Positions 10,627-28,436 of a DNA stretch of 64,000 nt are shown piece by piece. Every line of letters begins with the position of its first letter. Position 1 is the first letter of the stretch. The stretch is from positions 123,808-187,807 of the forward strand of contig WELA01007099.1 in assembly GCA_009602735.1 (NCBI GenBank). The letters are read 5' to 3'. The notes below the pieces were generated by a model that had not been told where the DNA came from, did not search any database, and was given only the letters and a program-made list of their open reading frames with translations. A program made the position numbers and the translations under genes. This stretch comes from Mesotaenium endlicherianum. Its lineage: Eukaryota; Streptophyta; Zygnematophyceae; Zygnematales; Mesotaeniaceae.

Positions 10627-13600
10627 ATGAATCATAACGAGCCTGAAAGCAACCAACCCGAAGGGGCGCTGCCTGAAGGTTCTCCCCATGATGGGAGAAC
10701 TTCAGAATTTACGGATGTTGAGATGGACATACCCAGGTACAGGAAAAAGCTCGTCAATGCAATGTTATTGGCCTGAAGGTTTATTAATGGGTTATAGATT
10801 AGAAGTTGTTATTATTGCCCTTGTTTTTTCTAACTCTTTGTCATGTATATGCACCTTCTGAGGTACTTTGTGACGTAAAAGTAAGACTAATTCAGACAAC
10901 CTATACAAGAAGGGGTTGAGCTTGTCGAAAATCATGCCCATTGCTCCTGTCTGTTCAGGGAAGGGAATGGGAGCATTGAGGCAGAGAAAGGCTTAGGCAA
11001 GGAGACAGAGAAGGCTGAGCTTCAGGATGGTGATCATGCTAATAAGGCTCCAGCAGGTGATGAGGCATCACCAGAGCCTGTCAGGTATTACATCCTCACT
11101 CACATACACTCGTCTGTACTTGGCATACTAGCTGTTCACATCGTCTGAACAATGTATACCTTTATTTGCCTTGGGTGCTCCCCCTTTCTGTGTTTTGGAC
11201 TACCTTCCTGAAGCCAAGATGTCAGTAGCGAGCCAAGCAGCACGTGGCGACCACGCTACATTTTCCAGTGTGGATCCAAACCTGAGGCGAGCTCTTTAGT
11301 AATCCCTTTGGACACGCTGGCCGTTTTCCTTCTCAGATGTGGCATCAAGTCAAGCTTTTTCACTATCCTTTTTAGTGTTAGTGTCAAGACGATGTCAAGA
11401 AGGAGGTCTCTTTGGAGGTCCACTTCCTACACTTACTTTATTAACCGAACCAAAATGCAAGGATGCAGTGCAAAGGGTGGTGAGATGGTCGCCCACGGAT
11501 ATAACAGCATAACTTCTTCAAGCAACCTTAAGAATTCAAAATTTTGCCAAAGCAAAGACAAGTCTACTTTAATGTACCTTCTGAGGTCAGGCTCTCTACT
11601 CCTGCTCAGGAAGGTGCCTGTGAAGCTTAATTCAGACCAGAGACTTGATTATGAGTACCACAAGAGATGTAGTGATTAATGAGCAGAAGTACCAGATACC
11701 AGCGCACTGTAGAAGCCGTAGAAGCGCCCTGCAGGGTCTAGCCCTGAAATGCGGGCTTGCTGAACAAGCCCAAAACCCCTCCCTCTGTTGCACAGGCTGT
11801 GGCAATTTTTTGACCTTAAGCCAAGGCCTAGTTGCAATTCAGGTTCACAGATCGCTTTGTGACTTGTTCAGGGATCGCACAAATATAGCCTGCAGTATAT
11901 CAACGAGGGATCAACTCTGCTGATGAAATTGCTTATTTGAAGAAAGCTTTAGTTACATGATACAGATCCTTCCAAGACATGGAGGATGAGTGGGGGAAGC
12001 CAATACTCATGGTTTCAGAGCTGGTTGCTCTCTATGTAAAAGCGAAAAGTATAACTACTATAGTGCTTCGATAATATTTCTGGTGCATAGGTTTTGGCCG
12101 TTGGTGCCAGCTCCAGAAAAACTTTAACCTAGTCTTCACAGTCCGGTAGCGACCACCAAATTTCTGTTGCAGATGGTAGTCTTGCTTGCAGAGAGCACCT
12201 TACGGGCAACATGAAGCCCTTTCGTCCGTGTGCCAGAGTACCTCACTAGTGCTGCTAAGGGAGGGCACTTGCTCAACATGAAGATGGATGTGTGCATAAA
12301 TTGTCTGTCCTCTGTTTCTTGCAGCCGGAAGGACTTACTCGACATAGTGCGGAAGCATTCAGATGCCCTCCCCAGGCAGGGCGTGGCGCCAAATGTCATT
12401 CAAGGAGCCGACAGCAACCTGATGGATGCCAGATATTGGCAGACCATGCTGGACCTCTTCTTTGTGAAAGGATGGGGAGGTCGAGGGGAGAATGGAGGCC
12501 GGATGAATCCGGAAGCTCTCTTTGACGACATGCTCTTCTTCGTTCGCACTCGGGCACGTCTTCATCTCATTCCCTCGCTTCTGTGACACTCTGCTTGCCT
12601 TCTCTTCCCAAGGCCATAGTCACTGTTTCGTCTGAAGTTCTAGATCTTCTTTCTTCAATTTTTTGTATAAAGGTGGGGCAAGCTCGTCCCCATAGAGGAT
12701 ATATATGCCATGCAGTCCAGCAAGTTCTGTGCTCGGGGGTTGAAAGCATATTCCTTTATGTTCCACTCCTCCGAGTTAGGGTGGGGCAAGCTTGACACCG
12801 TAGAGGATATAATGCCCTGAACGCTCTTCCCGAGTGACCAGCAAGTTTCATGCACAGGGATGTAAATGTTGGGCTTTTTCATCCGGCAGCGAGAGCAAAG
12901 GGAAACAAATTCCTATATGGCACCAGCATCATGCATGCATTCGAAGCCTATGCCCTTCAGTCCCTCTGTCCTTTGCAACTGCTGCCGCTACTCACATTTG
13001 AATGTCAATTTTGTTTGTGTCCTTGTAGCTATCACGACAGCAGCTCTTCCCACTGATTGGAGTTTGTTCTTGTGCTTTGGTCAGTTGACTAGCTTACAGA
13101 AGCAAAAAATGAACGTCCCTGAGCAAGGGCTATATTTCTGGGGTGATGCAGGAAGCTGTCGAGTCCGCCCAGAAAGCAGATGCCAAGAAGGAGAAGGCTA
13201 AGCCCTACTTTGTCAGGAGATGGGGCACAGACGTAAGCACCCCTGCCAACGGCCTTAGCCTTGGTCCTCTTGTGGCTTGTTCTGGCTCACTAAGAATCAG
13301 TGAAGGGGTCCTTTACGGAGACGCTTTAGATGTTGGACAGTAAGACAGTTCGTGTCGTGGATGTCTAGCTTTTGAAACTAAACCCTTTCCTCTGACTTTC
13401 TACTCTATCACTCCAAAACATATGCTATGCAACATCTGGCGGCACCAGGTGGGCTGCAGTCGAAGTCCTTTGGCAGTGACCATCCCCCCCTGCAGTTTCT
13501 GTCGTGTCGATTGATGTTTTATAGTCATATGCATCTGCCCAAACATTTAGGAAGTTGTTTGCAGATCTGCTGGCCGTTGGATCACAGTCGAACGAATGAA

Positions 13601-16600
13601 GGGCTCCAATTCCTCAGGCAAAGGTGAGAATCCTCAGCAGGGTGCAGGCATCGGCTTTCTCCTGTTGGTGAAGCTTGGGTTGTTCTGAAGGGCTCTTCAC
13701 GGGGCTGCGTGTCGTGCCTTTTTCGTGCACAGCTCGACAAACTGGTGGGCGATTGCGCTGCAGAGGTTGACTGGCGGCTGTCGTTCTACCTCAACCTCAT
13801 CTGCCACTCTGCGTACACACTCACTGTCGCTGTTTGCAGGCAGGTCCTCCTGTTCCCCTTCTGCCTCCGCCTCCTTGTTGAGTATAGCCCAGTCGTAGTT
13901 TGTGCCTGACAGACTATATAAGGTCGAAGTTTCAGTTATACGTTTCTCCTAGTCAGTCGAAGGATGATCACCTCTGCCTCCCACTCTATCTGGCAGTGGA
14001 TGCATGCATGGCAAGCTTAGTGAGCAGCCAAGATGAACAGACCTGCAGCTTTCTCTGCATGGGAGCCTCCCTCGTTTGCCTCCCTCTGTCCTCTTTGTGT
14101 TCATAAGGGGCCAATCAGTGCAGACAGGAAGTATACAAGAAGTCTGATGCACGCTACGCCAGTTCTCATTCTTATTCCTGTACACCCTCCTCTGGCAATC
14201 TTTCAGTAGTATTTCCGTCTTGTGAAATGAGAGTGTAAGCTGCCGCGTCATTGTGCTATCTGCTTGCGACTGGAAAAAAGTTGATCTTATTTTAAAAGCT
14301 GTGCCATCATGTGGGGACGCAGACAGTGACTGGATTTGTCAAATTGTAGCTCACAAGAGAGCAACGCTGATGTATTTACGCGTACAAGGTTTTCTTTCTG
14401 AAATACATGTTCTCCTCTCATGGGTGGTGATGACTGCAGTCGGCAAGCGCTGGACGCGTACAAGAAGACCAAGTCGTCAGTCACTCCCATTTGTAAGGTA
14501 GGTCAGGATGGCCCCACGATACAGCTAGCCGCTACTTTCTGATGAACCGCAAGCATTTTTTGGGTGGTCGAGCAGCACCCAGGGGTTTTGCGTACTTGCC
14601 CTGATTGCAGTGCAGATAACGGACTAAGGCACATAGCATGATTAGTGGAAGCCCCGTCCGCGTCATTTATATTCTTTTTCTAAACTCCGCTGCTTCTAAT
14701 TGCTATGTGGCCACAGCTTTAGCTATGAAGCTTGAGCAAGCTGTGGGCTGACGGGTGGTCGCCCGCCCTCGCCGCCCGCCAGACAGAGGGCAGTGAGTGC
14801 AGCGGTTGAGCGTGGTCGTTGGATGTCTCGCCCTGTCCGTCTGTTTGCTGTGAAGGTGACAAAGAGGGTCTATGCCTCGCCCAGCAGGGCTCGCATCGAC
14901 ATGGACGTCTCTAAGGTGGGTGATGACTTCCTCGCGTTTGCATTTGCAGTTCCCCGGCAGGCGTGCACACGCGCTACGCCTCTGCTCGCCTGGGTCCGTG
15001 CGAGCCTGCATCTTTCCTGCTGGCAAGTTTCTATAGTGACTTGGTCAAGAATGCCGCGCTGAAGGCAATGTCATATGTGAAGCCAAACTGCGACTCTGCC
15101 TTAGCCTTTGGTCAGTATATTATGCCTTAGCCCTTTTGAAGTGGAAGTTTGGGATGTAGCAGCTGTCACCAATGTGACTGCCTCGTGGGTGCGCTGGCGG
15201 GTGGGGTGGAATTTGGGGGGCAACGGTGGCATGTAGGCGCGGGAGACTGTGCCTGCATACCCCGACATATGCTTTGCAATCGACGACTATGACGACTCCT
15301 TTGACGCTGTCGTAAGTTTCTTGGCGCAACAAGGCCACCACTAGCCTGCGCTCGCCTGCTGCTTTCCGCACAGTTGACGACCGCTGTGGTGCCCCTGGCT
15401 GTTCCTGTGTATATTGCTGCCAAGCAAAACACCATCGCGTCCTATTTGGAAATGTGTTTTTTTTGGTAGTCCTGCTTCAGCACCCAGCAATCCTGTGATG
15501 TGTCCCTGCCTGGTCACTGGGCTTGTCCAAGTAAAGCAAAGGGGGGGAGGGGGAGCAGAGGGAGAAAAGAAAGGGGGGTGGGGTGGGTCCGTGTAATTTG
15601 AAGTGCACTTCAGCCAGCCTTCTGGTTCATTATCGCCATGCACCGTTCAGTCTCGACAGCGGGCATAATGTTGATGCCAATGGCAGTTTCAGAGACAGCA
15701 GCGTGCACACTTTTTCAAGAAGAACTGTGCACCCCGCTCTCTCCTCTTGCAGGCCGCTTGCACGCCCCCCCCCCTGTCAGGAACCTCCAGGCTCCATCTC
15801 TCCGGCCTTGCCGCTGCTGACCCTGGCCCTGTCTCTCCACCACTGCACCTCTGACTGGAATGTGACGCACACTCTGGACCCATCCGAGTGGCAGGTACTG
15901 TCAGACCCGGACCACTGCTTCTGCGTGCTGCTGAACGCGCACGGGGGCGCTGCGTTTCCGCCCGACGGGCTGAAGCCGACGGCTCCGGGGGTGCCTGGCT
16001 CGCTCGGCCGCAGGACCAGCTCGGAGGCGCGCGCTCTTGGCGAAGCCTCGGACGGGCCCTACAAGGTGTGTACATCCTGACCTCCAACTGGCGACCTTCT
16101 GCCCCCCCCCCCGTGGGACCCCACCTTCTCTTTCTCTCCACGTGTGATTGGGCTCTCAACCTCTTGCAGTCCTGCTGCTGCCAGCCTGGCAACTTGGGAA
16201 GCCTCGCGTTAGGCTACGGCTTTAGGCCGCGGCTGGTGTGTGGAACAGAGAAGGTGGTGCACGAGGACCACGTATTCCTAGCTTTCGCTTGGAATGTCAA
16301 CCCTTTTGTAGATTGTCAGGAATACTCTGGCCGATGAAGTCGACTACCTGACGCCTGCGTGCATGCGTGGCAGCAAGCCCGCCACCTTGGTCAAGCAGCC
16401 CTGTATTTCCAAACTGGCTCCTACACCACCCGTGCCTCCAAACGAGGCATTTTCTTTCAGAAATATGCAGCTGTCCCTCGCATCCTGAAGCTGGAGAGCC
16501 TGCCTGCGGAGGCGCAGCTGCTACCTCTGAAGGACGGGCTTCCGCAGCAGCAGTGTGGCAAACGCAGTGATGTACTATTGTTTGCTCAGGGAAAAGTGCT

Positions 16601-19133
16601 CTTTGAGGCTGAAGACGGGAAGTTGCAGAAGCTCCGCGAAGAGCGTGGTGCTGTGCTTGGGTGTGGCCGCGCTTGTCGAGTTGGACAGTGGGCACATGCA
16701 CCAGCACAGCGGCCAGCGTGGTGACGTGTCCGTGTCTGGTTGGATGAAGGTGCTCAAGAAGATGGACGTGGGCATTGCAGCTGCACTGGCCAATGCACTG
16801 ATGTGCTGCCCGCGTTTGTTTGGGGGGGGGGGAGGGGGGGTGCTGGCTTATCAGGTGACGCTGTTCTCGGGCTTTGTGAGCTACAAGATGGTGCAGTCTG
16901 CCTTCCAAGGTGCAACGCTTTCTCTTCCTCCCCCCTCACTCTCCCCGCCTCTTTTCTCCCTCCCTCTCGTGCGTACCTCCTTCGGTGCTCGTCTTCCATG
17001 TCCAAGTTACCGGTCCAAATCGACCATATCCCTTTTTTAACATTGTAGACCTGTATGGAGGTACATGCTCATGTGAATTGAGGTGCCTATGTAGTTGTGT
17101 CTACGTGTCTACAGGAATTCGTCTACGCTCGTACTGTACATGGAGGAGCGCGGGGGAACAGCACGTGTCTTGTAAATTTACAAGTCTGTTGTGACTGAAG
17201 AGTGCAGGGCTGAAAATGCATGGAGGTTAAGAGTTGGAGTTCTGTGACGCTCTCTTCCACACCCGGCCTTTGCTCCCTCCTGTGGCCTCGTCACCATCTA
17301 CAAAAGACACGACTGTGTTCAGAAAGGCGTGTGCGCATACATGCACGGCATACTGAAGATGCGGAAGGTTGGAGTGTGACGTGTGACAGGAGGCAAGCCG
17401 AGGTTCGCTCTGTGGGGCCAGTCGTCAAATAGACCCGAGCGACTGGTGATGCACGGCCCGGGTGGGAGGGGCGAAGCTGACGTGGCGGTGTCGACCGTTC
17501 CAGGTGGCGTTCCCTCTTTTGTCATCCTTCCAATCAGCACGTGCATGCATGTGAAATTGGGCTGCGGGTGCATGCATGCACTCGTAAGTCGGCACTGAGC
17601 CTAGGAACTGGCCCGCTGTCCCAGACTCATGGCAAGAGGGCCATACCAGGGCACCATTTCCTTTGTTGAGAGTATCGCCTTCAGACTTTCCGCAATTACG
17701 TAAGACAAATATAGCTTCTTGTGCACGACTGCATATTCCACAATAGCATGATCACTATTCCGGATCCTGTTGCGCAAGTCATCAGCTGCCATCTGCCCAT
17801 GCTGCCATTTGGCTGAGCCTTCTCAAGCTCGTGTCGTGCATTCTTGTGAGCAGTAGAGGCGGCCACAACCCCGGGGCCCGCGGAGCCAGCTTCTCCTCAG
17901 CGCACGACGTCGACACCTGTGCGCGCCAGCAAGCCCCCCCTGTCCCCTTCCCCATCATCCGCCGCCCTGAGCGGCAGCGGGGGCAGCGGCAGCGGCAGCG
18001 GCAGTGGCAGCGGGGACAGCAAGCTGCAGGAGCACCAGGCGGAGCTGTGGAGCGTGCAGGAGGAGCTGATGAAGCTAGTGCAGGTGCACCAGCTGGCAAT
18101 CAGCCAGCACGAGGGCGACGAGGAGAGCCGCGCGCGCAAGGAGGAGGTGTACCTCCAGCAGCTGCATCAGCTGCAGGAGGAGCTCAAGCGTGTGCAGGCC
18201 AAGCTCCAGGGCCTCCAAGACGACGGCAAGGGTTCACTTGGCGGCCCACCGGCCCCCAGCGGCGCGCCCCCTGCCGCTGGAGCCGATGGCTCAGGTGACG
18301 TGGCAGCACCGGCAGGAGGAGCAGCAGCAGGAGGGGGAGGGGGAGGAGGAGGAGGAGACGGCAGTGGTGAGGAGGGCTCTGACCGGTGGGACGCGCATGC
18401 AGGGGGCGGAGGTGGAAGCAAGAGCAGTGAGGAGGGGGGGGGGGCAACCAGGGTGGCGGTGCAGGCGCTCGAGAGGGGCCTCAGCGGCGTGCTGAGGAAG
18501 GCAGCGGCAGTTGTTGCCAGCTCGGTGACTGGAGGCGGCGCCGGGTCCGCGACAGCTGGCGCGAGCAGGGCGGCGCAGATGAGGTGCTGTCTGATGTCGC
18601 TGTCGCTGCCGTGGGACTCGCTGGCCTACGACCTCCTCTTCAAGGTATGCTGCGTGTGCCGTGGCTCTTACTACGCCTCTCCTGTCTGCTGGCCCACGCT
18701 CCAGAAGCTCACATTTCCTTCATCCATGACACGCAGCATGCATGGCTCTGGCTGGCTCTCTTCACAATGTCACGATATGGTCTCAGTCCTTGTGTTGTTG
18801 CATCTGTCACGAAGAAGCACGTCAGAACTTCCGCCGCTAGTGCCTGACTTGAGTTCTTGGCAAGGGTCTTACTTCTTTGTTCTGCCATGGCCGAGTTAAG
18901 TCATGCGTTCACTCTGGCATGACTCTGCGTGGCCGTGTTGGGCTCTGCTTTCCATCCAACCTAAAGGGGTTGCCCTCAACGCCAGCTGTGTGTGCGCGGA
19001 GAGCATCACAAGTGGTCTTGTCAATTGGGTAAATTATTGAGAGTTTCAAGCCATGTATACGTTTCAGGACATGCCTGTGAAGGTGGACATAACGGGCCAC
19101 ATATTACCGCGGTTACCTAGCAGGGAAATCTGA
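10627..19133 (+). CDS. DUF2045 / KIAA0930-like protein
   Basis: Fourteen coding exons keep one frame for 822 aa: 10627-10736, 10959-11084, 12325-12553, 13152-13232, 13733-13839, 14440-14497, 14856-14915, 15237-15311, 15895-16065, 16312-16472, 16590-16909, 17390-17503, 17854-18644, 19068-19133. Ordered blocks match human KIAA0930 from memory: DDMLFFVRT; VDWRLSFYLNLICHSA...TVAVC; RVYASPSRARIDMD; AYPDICFAIDDYDDSFD; CFCVLLNAHGG; FSGFVSYKMV; RLVMHGPGGRGEADVAVS; and near the end CLMSLSLPWDSLAYDLL. The family function is unknown. Unlike the animal protein, an acidic N-terminus precedes the domain, an extra segment follows CVLLNA, and the large exon 17854-18644 adds a Ser/Gly linker, a coiled coil (about KLQEHQAELWSVQEEL to LQGLQDD) and poly-Gly. 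No signal peptide or membrane segment is seen. Exons ending at 12553 and 13839 appear to use GC donors. The borders of exons 8 to 11 and the start codon are the least certain points. Confidence 0.82.
12672..12848. repeat. Intronic duplication in the DUF2045 gene
   Basis: Two related blocks (12672-12728 and 12779-12848) start GGTGGGGCAAGCT, continue TAGAGGATAT and end near CCAGCAAGTT. It is an old local duplication inside an intron. Confidence 0.6.
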
Positions 19134-20480
19134 TGGACTCCAGTTCGCGTCCAGGAGCGTTGTTTCGGCAAGGGCTGTAGTGCTGTTGCTGGAAGTGCAT
19201 GCTCCTGCTGGCGTGCATGCAGCTCGCCTCATCAAAGGGCAATGCTGCGTGTACTAGCTTCAGTATGATGTTGGCCAGCTTGTGCATGGGAATGCCGCAA
19301 CTCCTTGTGTAGGCAACATTGGCTCTAGTGCTCATCCGCTTGTGAATAGCAGGGCTCAGGGCTTCGTGCTTCAGCGTGTAGGATGACCACTTGGGCAATG
19401 TTGAGGGAGCTTCTCCGACGCTTTCTGCGTTCTAGAGTAGTTCCATTTTTGTGAGCAAGTTGGGTCTCGAGCTCGCTGAGGTGTCTAGAATTATCTTGGC
19501 ATCAGAAGTTTGTACAGGTTTGCTAGTTTAGGAATGGAATAAATGCAGGCTGGTTATGTGCTAGTACGTGTGCAAGTTGCAGAAAGACGTCCGGTAAAAT
19601 GAGCAAAATAAATCAGGAATTGACGACCTATGATAAGCTTTAAAACCTGCTTCAGTCGCAAATGCAATCTGAATATTCTCTTCCAAAGGCTTCCTTCACC
19701 CGTCAAGAAAGAGAAGGGTCACAGGGGGCTGGCGTACAACCAACCGTCATTTTCAAGCGACACCATCGGCATAGGTAGTTCTGACAGTCTTGCTTGTCGC
19801 ATGGCTTAAAATGAGTATATGAGTATGAGGTGGTGCCAGAGTTTGTTCTTGTTGGCTTGAGGTCTCAAACGCACGTCTTGCAGTCACCTATTACAGCTCC
19901 TTGCTAAATTGAATGGTCTTGGCGGGAGGCAAGGCTAGAAGTAGGGGCACGGCTAGTAATGGGGCTCCAAAAGTTGAACACCATGGCTGAACAAGTATTC
20001 AAGGACCTATGCACACGTGACCGTTCAACAAACCTTGGTGAAGATGGCCAATATCATGATGAAAAACAATATTGAGTCAGTAAGAGTTGCAAACCTCGAT
20101 ACATGATCAAAAATCGACCATGGCACACTTTCTCAATTGAATGCATCGTTGCAAAGTTTGCCCGCAATCTAGTCATATATGGATGCCAGGGTGCTGGGCA
20201 AGAAGTAAGACATTCTTCAAGAGGAGGGGGTCTACTTTTCTGAATATAAGAGACACGTGAAGAAAGTGAAAGGTACTTGTTGCGAGAAGTTGCGAAGCAG
20301 CTTCAAGAGCTATTCTAAACATCTGCCTGGCCATGTAGCTTCAGCCATATGCGGAGGCAGGAGCACTGAGCAGACATTTCAAAGTGACAATTAAGTGACC
20401 ATTAAGAACTAACCGAGTTATGTGAGGAACCTTTCCACAGCTTGGACAGGTGCTAGGCGGTGTCCGACAAAATTAAGTTC
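19134..20480. other. Spacer, 3' flank of the DUF2045 gene
   Basis: It contains the 3' UTR of the preceding gene. No further gene or repeat is recognised. Confidence 0.4.
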
Positions 20481-20570
20481 TGCTCCCGGCGGGGCTCGAA
20501 CCCGCGACCTTCGGCTCACTTATACGAAGTGCCATAAGACCAACGCTCTAACCAACTGAGCTACGGGAGC
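20481..20570 (-). tRNA. tRNA-Ile (anticodon UAU) with a 16-nt intron
   Basis: On the minus strand the cloverleaf is complete: acceptor GCTCCCG/CGGGAGC with discriminator A, D arm GCTC/GAGC, T arm GCGGG/CCCGC with loop TTCGAGC. The anticodon stem TTGGT/GCCGA includes two wobble pairs. The anticodon loop is 23 nt, so 16 nt must be an intron after position 37. The anticodon read at 34-36 is TAT, and CTTAT pairs perfectly with ATAAG inside the intron, the typical anticodon-intron pairing of pre-tRNAs. tRNA-Ile(UAU) is a known intron-bearing tRNA in eukaryotes. Position 37 reads G where A is expected. CCA is not encoded. Confidence 0.88.
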
Positions 20571-22096
20571 TCAGGTGCACAATTTGGCTTACAAATATAT
20601 TCTGAACGTTTTTTAACAAAAGGATCACCAATTAACGTCATCGTTTCCCTGACAGCTAGGTGCATGCATGATTTTTCTTTATTGTCAAAAGTGTTGTATA
20701 TGGCTTTCGCTTGCTTCGTGTAGAAATCAGCATGACGACAGGACAGCACTTAATCCCTAATGTACAATTCAGGTACATTTATATGTTCTTCAAGTGGTGC
20801 TTTATGTTGCACTAAGAAGTACTTGTCGGGTTGTTTCATCTGCTTGTTCTGACGTCTGAACAATTTGAAAGAAATGATTCAATCATCAGGCCGAGGAAGA
20901 TCATCCTTTTTGCGTTTTCCCTGTAGCCAGGTGTGTTACTTTCGACTAGCCTCGAGCTTAGCTTGCGCCATTCCTTGTCTGCCAAGCATCGGTACTCCGT
21001 TTCCTTAGTGACATGACCTCACGAGGCTTGCCAGCACAATCTGCACCATGCAGGAGCAATTCGCTTGCCGTCCTCTTTCAAGGCACGTTTCAACCAACGA
21101 GTAAAAGTTCTCTGCGAGGCCAAAGCGACCTTGACCAGGGATGCTGATCTGCGAGCATCTGGAGTCTTGAGCTCAGAGCTGAGGAGTTGTGGCAGGGTGG
21201 TCAAGTTTGCACCCGAAGAGCTGCTTAAGCCTTGGATGAGCCGCTCAACATTTAACGCAAGTGCATTATCGTGTCCATCCATGTATCGGAATGGGGGGTT
21301 TTTGTGCATGCTGGCGTGCATAGACGCAAACTTTGAAATGTGGTGAAAGTTTAGTTGATGAACAAGTCAAAAGTCCTGATGCAGACTGATTTTCGAGTGC
21401 GAAAGCACTGATCCCACCTGTCTTTCAGTTAAAGCTGGCTCTCTCAGCCTCCTCTCATTGCTGCGACTTGCGTACGTTTGGAACGTATAAGGCTATTGCG
21501 TGCGACGATTTCACGAGCAAGGGCGTGAGACTCGCAGGACCCCATGAAGTCAAGGAAGACAGGATGACGTCTTTTTGTACCAATAACATGACAAATAAGG
21601 AGAAGTATATTTGCCACAGCAAAGGCACAAGGAGGAGTTGAAATGTTTCTAACTCTAGAATATGCAGTCGCAATATTCCTGAGGAAGATTCACGCACAAA
21701 AGAATCTGCAGTGGAGCCGTGCGCTATCATAATTCGTAGTGATATCTGTAAGCTGCATTTGGCAGAATGTTTTCCTACCCCAGACGAGTGAGGTGAGTAT
21801 ACCCTCAGTGTGCAGCGCAAGGAATCATCAAATTCTCTTAAGAGCGAGGGCAACAAAAGAAACACAGCACCCCTGCGTGCAAGTTATCTCCCATTAGAAG
21901 TGCATCAGAGTAGATACGCAAAGGATATTACAGGAAGCGTCGAAAACGCAGGCATAACATACATACAGATACATCACAAGATGCGCCGACACACAGACAG
22001 ATGGCATGCCCAGAGCCGGAGCCAGAGCTAGAGCTTCTGGCCATGCAAGCGCGTGCGCAACTACCCCCGCCACCCCCTCCCTGCAAGTCTCTCATA
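20571..22096. other. Spacer between the tRNA and the LysM gene 3' end
   Basis: No gene is recognised. The part next to 22097 should include the 3' UTR of the LysM gene, which runs on the minus strand. Confidence 0.4.
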
Positions 22097-26666
<4,570 letters not shown>

Positions 26667-28055
26667 GACCTCAGGGATGCAGGCAACTTGATACAGTATG
26701 TTGGTGTTGATGGCTCCCTCAACGTTTGAGTAGGAGAGTTTTTCAGGATGGCTGTACCGACGAATACAACTACTTCCTTGAGCTCCTCTCCCCATACGAG
26801 ATGGGCCTAACGCCTAGCACCTGCCCTCTCAAGCAGCATTCCCTGACGACATTGCGACTACATTTGTACTTCTGCTCATGACAATCAGGTTCCAGAGTTG
26901 AGCTAGTCCCTCTGGTAAGAGAAGAGAAGCATAATCTTATACCTTCGCCTACTGGATTGTGAGCACCCTTGGATCGTAAGTAAGGTCCAGAGTATGCTGT
27001 TATGAAACTTGCGTGATTATCTTTCACCCTCACAAAGTCGTTGAAACTCTGAAATTTTACTTCTACGCAGTACCCTATCTGCTTCCAGTCCTCCAGTTTC
27101 ACTTACAGGTGTAGATGTATATATGACCCAGGCATGCCTACGGCAAGTCAATGGGACTACAACAAGCAGAAACAAGTCAAATACGTAAGTGTACCGAACT
27201 TTCTTTTAGGCATTGTACATAAGTTTCAGAGGAACACAACCCCTTGAACTGTCGCCGGTCGTTGCAGTCAAATGTCCTAGTTACGCCCTATAGCTTCTCC
27301 CTATAGTCCGGACTCCGAGGTGGAGAACATCAGAGTAGATTTGTTTCGTACGCTACCCAGTATGTGCAAGATACCTTTACCTCCGGCACAAATACCATAA
27401 GAGGGACAGTAAATTAGATGTACTTGCCTTTGGTCATATGAATATTGCTAAATATCACAATTCTGTATGATCGACCCCGGAGTCCGGACCCTCTTCTATT
27501 TCACGAAGACGTACCCTGAAGTAAAGAAATTGGCCGACCACCAGAGATTACCATTGCAGATTTGTCTTTTCCCCTGCACTGACCACATCCTTGTCCTACA
27601 TGGTGTCCACTTTTGCTCCAGAATACTATTGGCTCGTGTCTCAGGTGAATAGGTTACGTTGCCCTTGGTCTGAAATTTTCTCTGGAAAATACTGGGATGA
27701 GTTTCGCTCGTATAGTTGCTAATATGCACACTGCATGAAATCTATGATTTACAATAGTATAAGCAGGCAAAAATAAGAAAATAATCCTTGTTGAAGCACA
27801 TTAAGTCATTTTCCAGGTTCGTTTGTCATTGTCATCTTGACAAAAACTAGTTTGAAAACTATTGGGATGTTTGAAAGTCGGTCTTGCAGCCTCTACCAGC
27901 CCACTCAACCAAACTCGCGACTAAACTGCATTGAAAGGCTTATGCTCGCGTTAATATTCTCATTGATGATTTTGATTTGAGTGGGACTTGCAAACTGCAA
28001 ACTTCTCTCAAGGTCTTCCATACATGTGCACAAGAACGGCCTAGCATGCAAAAAA
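26667..28055. other. Spacer upstream of the LysM gene
   Basis: It should contain the LysM gene promoter (minus strand) just above 26667. An inverted 11-bp pair TCCGGACTCCG (near 27306) and CGGAGTCCGGA (near 27478) encloses about 160 bp and could be a small transposon remnant, but no target duplication was found. Nothing else is recognised. Confidence 0.35.
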
Positions 28056-28436
28056 AGGGCACGCAGAACTGGCACAATATTTTTTTGGGGGCACGCAAAA
28101 TGCTCTTTCGGGGGGCACGCAAAATGCTTTTTCTGGGGCCACGCAAAATTACAATTTCAGGGGGCTCGCAGAATGCTCCTCCTCCACGCAAAAGAGCAGC
28201 TTTTAAGGGGGCACGCAAAATGCTCGTCGGGGGGGCACGCAAAAATACTATTCAGGAGGCCCGCAAAAGAGCAGTTTTCAGGGGGCACGCAAAATGCTCT
28301 TGCGGGAGGCACGCAAAATGCTCTTTCCGGGGGCACGCAGAAATACTATTTCAGAGGGCACGCAAGATGCTATCATGCTCTTGGGGCAACGCAAGATGCA
28401 CTTCCGACCACTTTCAACCCGCTAGGGCACGCGGAC
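28056..28436 (+). repeat. Degenerate tandem array, core GGGGGCACGCAAA
   Basis: About a dozen units of roughly 24-35 bp share GCACGCAAAATGCT or GCACGCAAAATACTA followed by a G-run. Units differ in length and sequence. The same core forms the arrays at 34600-34815 and 35162-35440. Two plus-strand frames stay open through the array only because it is repetitive. Confidence 0.8.
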
